A stretch of 64,000 bases of DNA from Rhizobium sp. C4 (lineage in GTDB: Bacteria > Pseudomonadota > Alphaproteobacteria > Rhizobiales > Rhizobiaceae), in assembly GCF_021026315.1 (NCBI RefSeq), contig NZ_JAJNCX010000006.1, positions 234,469-298,468 on the forward strand, read 5' to 3'. Below the pieces are notes generated by a model. That model did no database searches, was not told the DNA's origin, and saw only the letters and a program-made list of their open reading frames with translations. A program made the translations under genes and the position numbers. This document shows positions 63,864-64,000 of the stretch, piece after piece (within the stretch, counting starts at the first letter, position 1; every line of letters starts with the position of its first letter).

Positions 63864-64000
63864 TTGAATCGACTGGGCTATGCAAATCAGCGTCTGTCTG
63901 ATTCTTATGACACCCTCTGGATGGAGGTGGCTGAGATGTCGAAGGCTTTGTCGATGGATTTGCGGGTTCGGGTTCTTGCAGCGGTTTCACAGGGCCTTTC
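63862..64000 (+). mobile_element. IS630-family insertion sequence, left part (runs off window)
   Basis: The left boundary is placed where the integrase frame is lost, near a TA dinucleotide (63856-63862 region), the target used by IS630/Tc1 elements. About 70 bp of leader (TGATTGAATCGACTGGGC...) precede the transposase start. The right end lies outside the window. Confidence 0.6.
63936..64000 (+). CDS. IS630-family transposase, partial at window end
   Basis: Only the first 21 codons are in the window: MSKALSMDLRVRVLAAVSQGL, the typical N-terminal helix before the HTH of rhizobial IS630 transposases. Too short to judge whether the gene is intact. Confidence 0.7.
   Translation, partial: MSKALSMDLRVRVLAAVSQGL

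Overview
The window looks like a chromosomal segment of a Rhizobiaceae-type alphaproteobacterium (Agrobacterium/Rhizobium/Shinella-like). This is inferred from high GC with strong third-position GC bias, the gene families present, palindromic intergenic elements of rhizobial type, a CtrA-type TTAA-N7-TTAAC site, and the density of RbsA/RbsC-type sugar ABC importers. Most genes are intact and tightly packed; the last about 2.9 kb (61.1-64 kb) is a decayed, more AT-rich mobile-element graveyard.

Layout. 0.1-6.6 kb: a class III omega-amino-acid aminotransferase, a TadG-like protein with a von Willebrand domain, a small membrane protein, a MarR regulator, TspO and adenine deaminase. 6.6-16.1 kb: a large PAS-rich hybrid histidine kinase, an RhlE-like DEAD-box helicase, a chemoreceptor ending in a CheR-tether-like pentapeptide, and a D,D-carboxypeptidase with a SPOR domain and a good upstream CtrA site. 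16.1-20.6 kb: a DMT exporter and the conserved but poorly understood trio circularly permuted ATP-grasp / alpha-E / transglutaminase. 20.6-24.6 kb: an orphan HigA-like antitoxin, a pentapeptide-repeat protein, several small proteins, many rhizobial palindromic elements and a candidate structured RNA of about 300 nt. 24.6-28.9 kb: a hydroxycinnamate (ferulate) CoA-activation cluster (feruloyl-CoA synthetase, SDR, MarR, crotonase) whose two outward promoters share one 15-bp operator. 28.9-34.6 kb: tRNA-Arg(CCG), an SDR with an AraC regulator, a second AraC protein, a GNAT acetyltransferase and an EAL phosphodiesterase. 34.9-38.7 kb: an lldP-lldR-lldD L-lactate operon with two TGGT-N3-ACCA operators about nine helical turns apart. 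38.7-42.9 kb: a HEAT-like membrane protein, YnfA, a DUF1003 protein, a small secreted protein and a hicB relic.

42.9-59.4 kb is a sugar-uptake supercluster. A leftward operon (epimerase, two periplasmic binding proteins, RbsA-like ATPase, permease) faces a rightward set (single-domain ATPase, permease, LacI regulator). Then come a FadR-type GntR regulator and a third importer (binding protein, double ATPase, two unlike permeases) ending in a D-xylonate-dehydratase-like IlvD/Edd enzyme. The GntR promoter and the divergent promoter share a 12-bp AT motif, suggesting one regulon for pentose, pentonate or related sugar-acid uptake. 59.4-61.1 kb is a MarR-FUSC efflux pair with a long inverted-repeat operator.

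61.1-64 kb: a broken phage-type D12 adenine methylase fused in frame to a truncated IS66 transposase, a small membrane protein, a 3' half of tRNA-Met (attachment-site scar), seven copies of an AAGGATT heptamer, and an integrase N-terminus cut off by an IS630-family element that runs off the window. No rRNA, CRISPR array or replication origin was seen. All identifications rest on reading the sequence and on memory of protein families; no database search was run.
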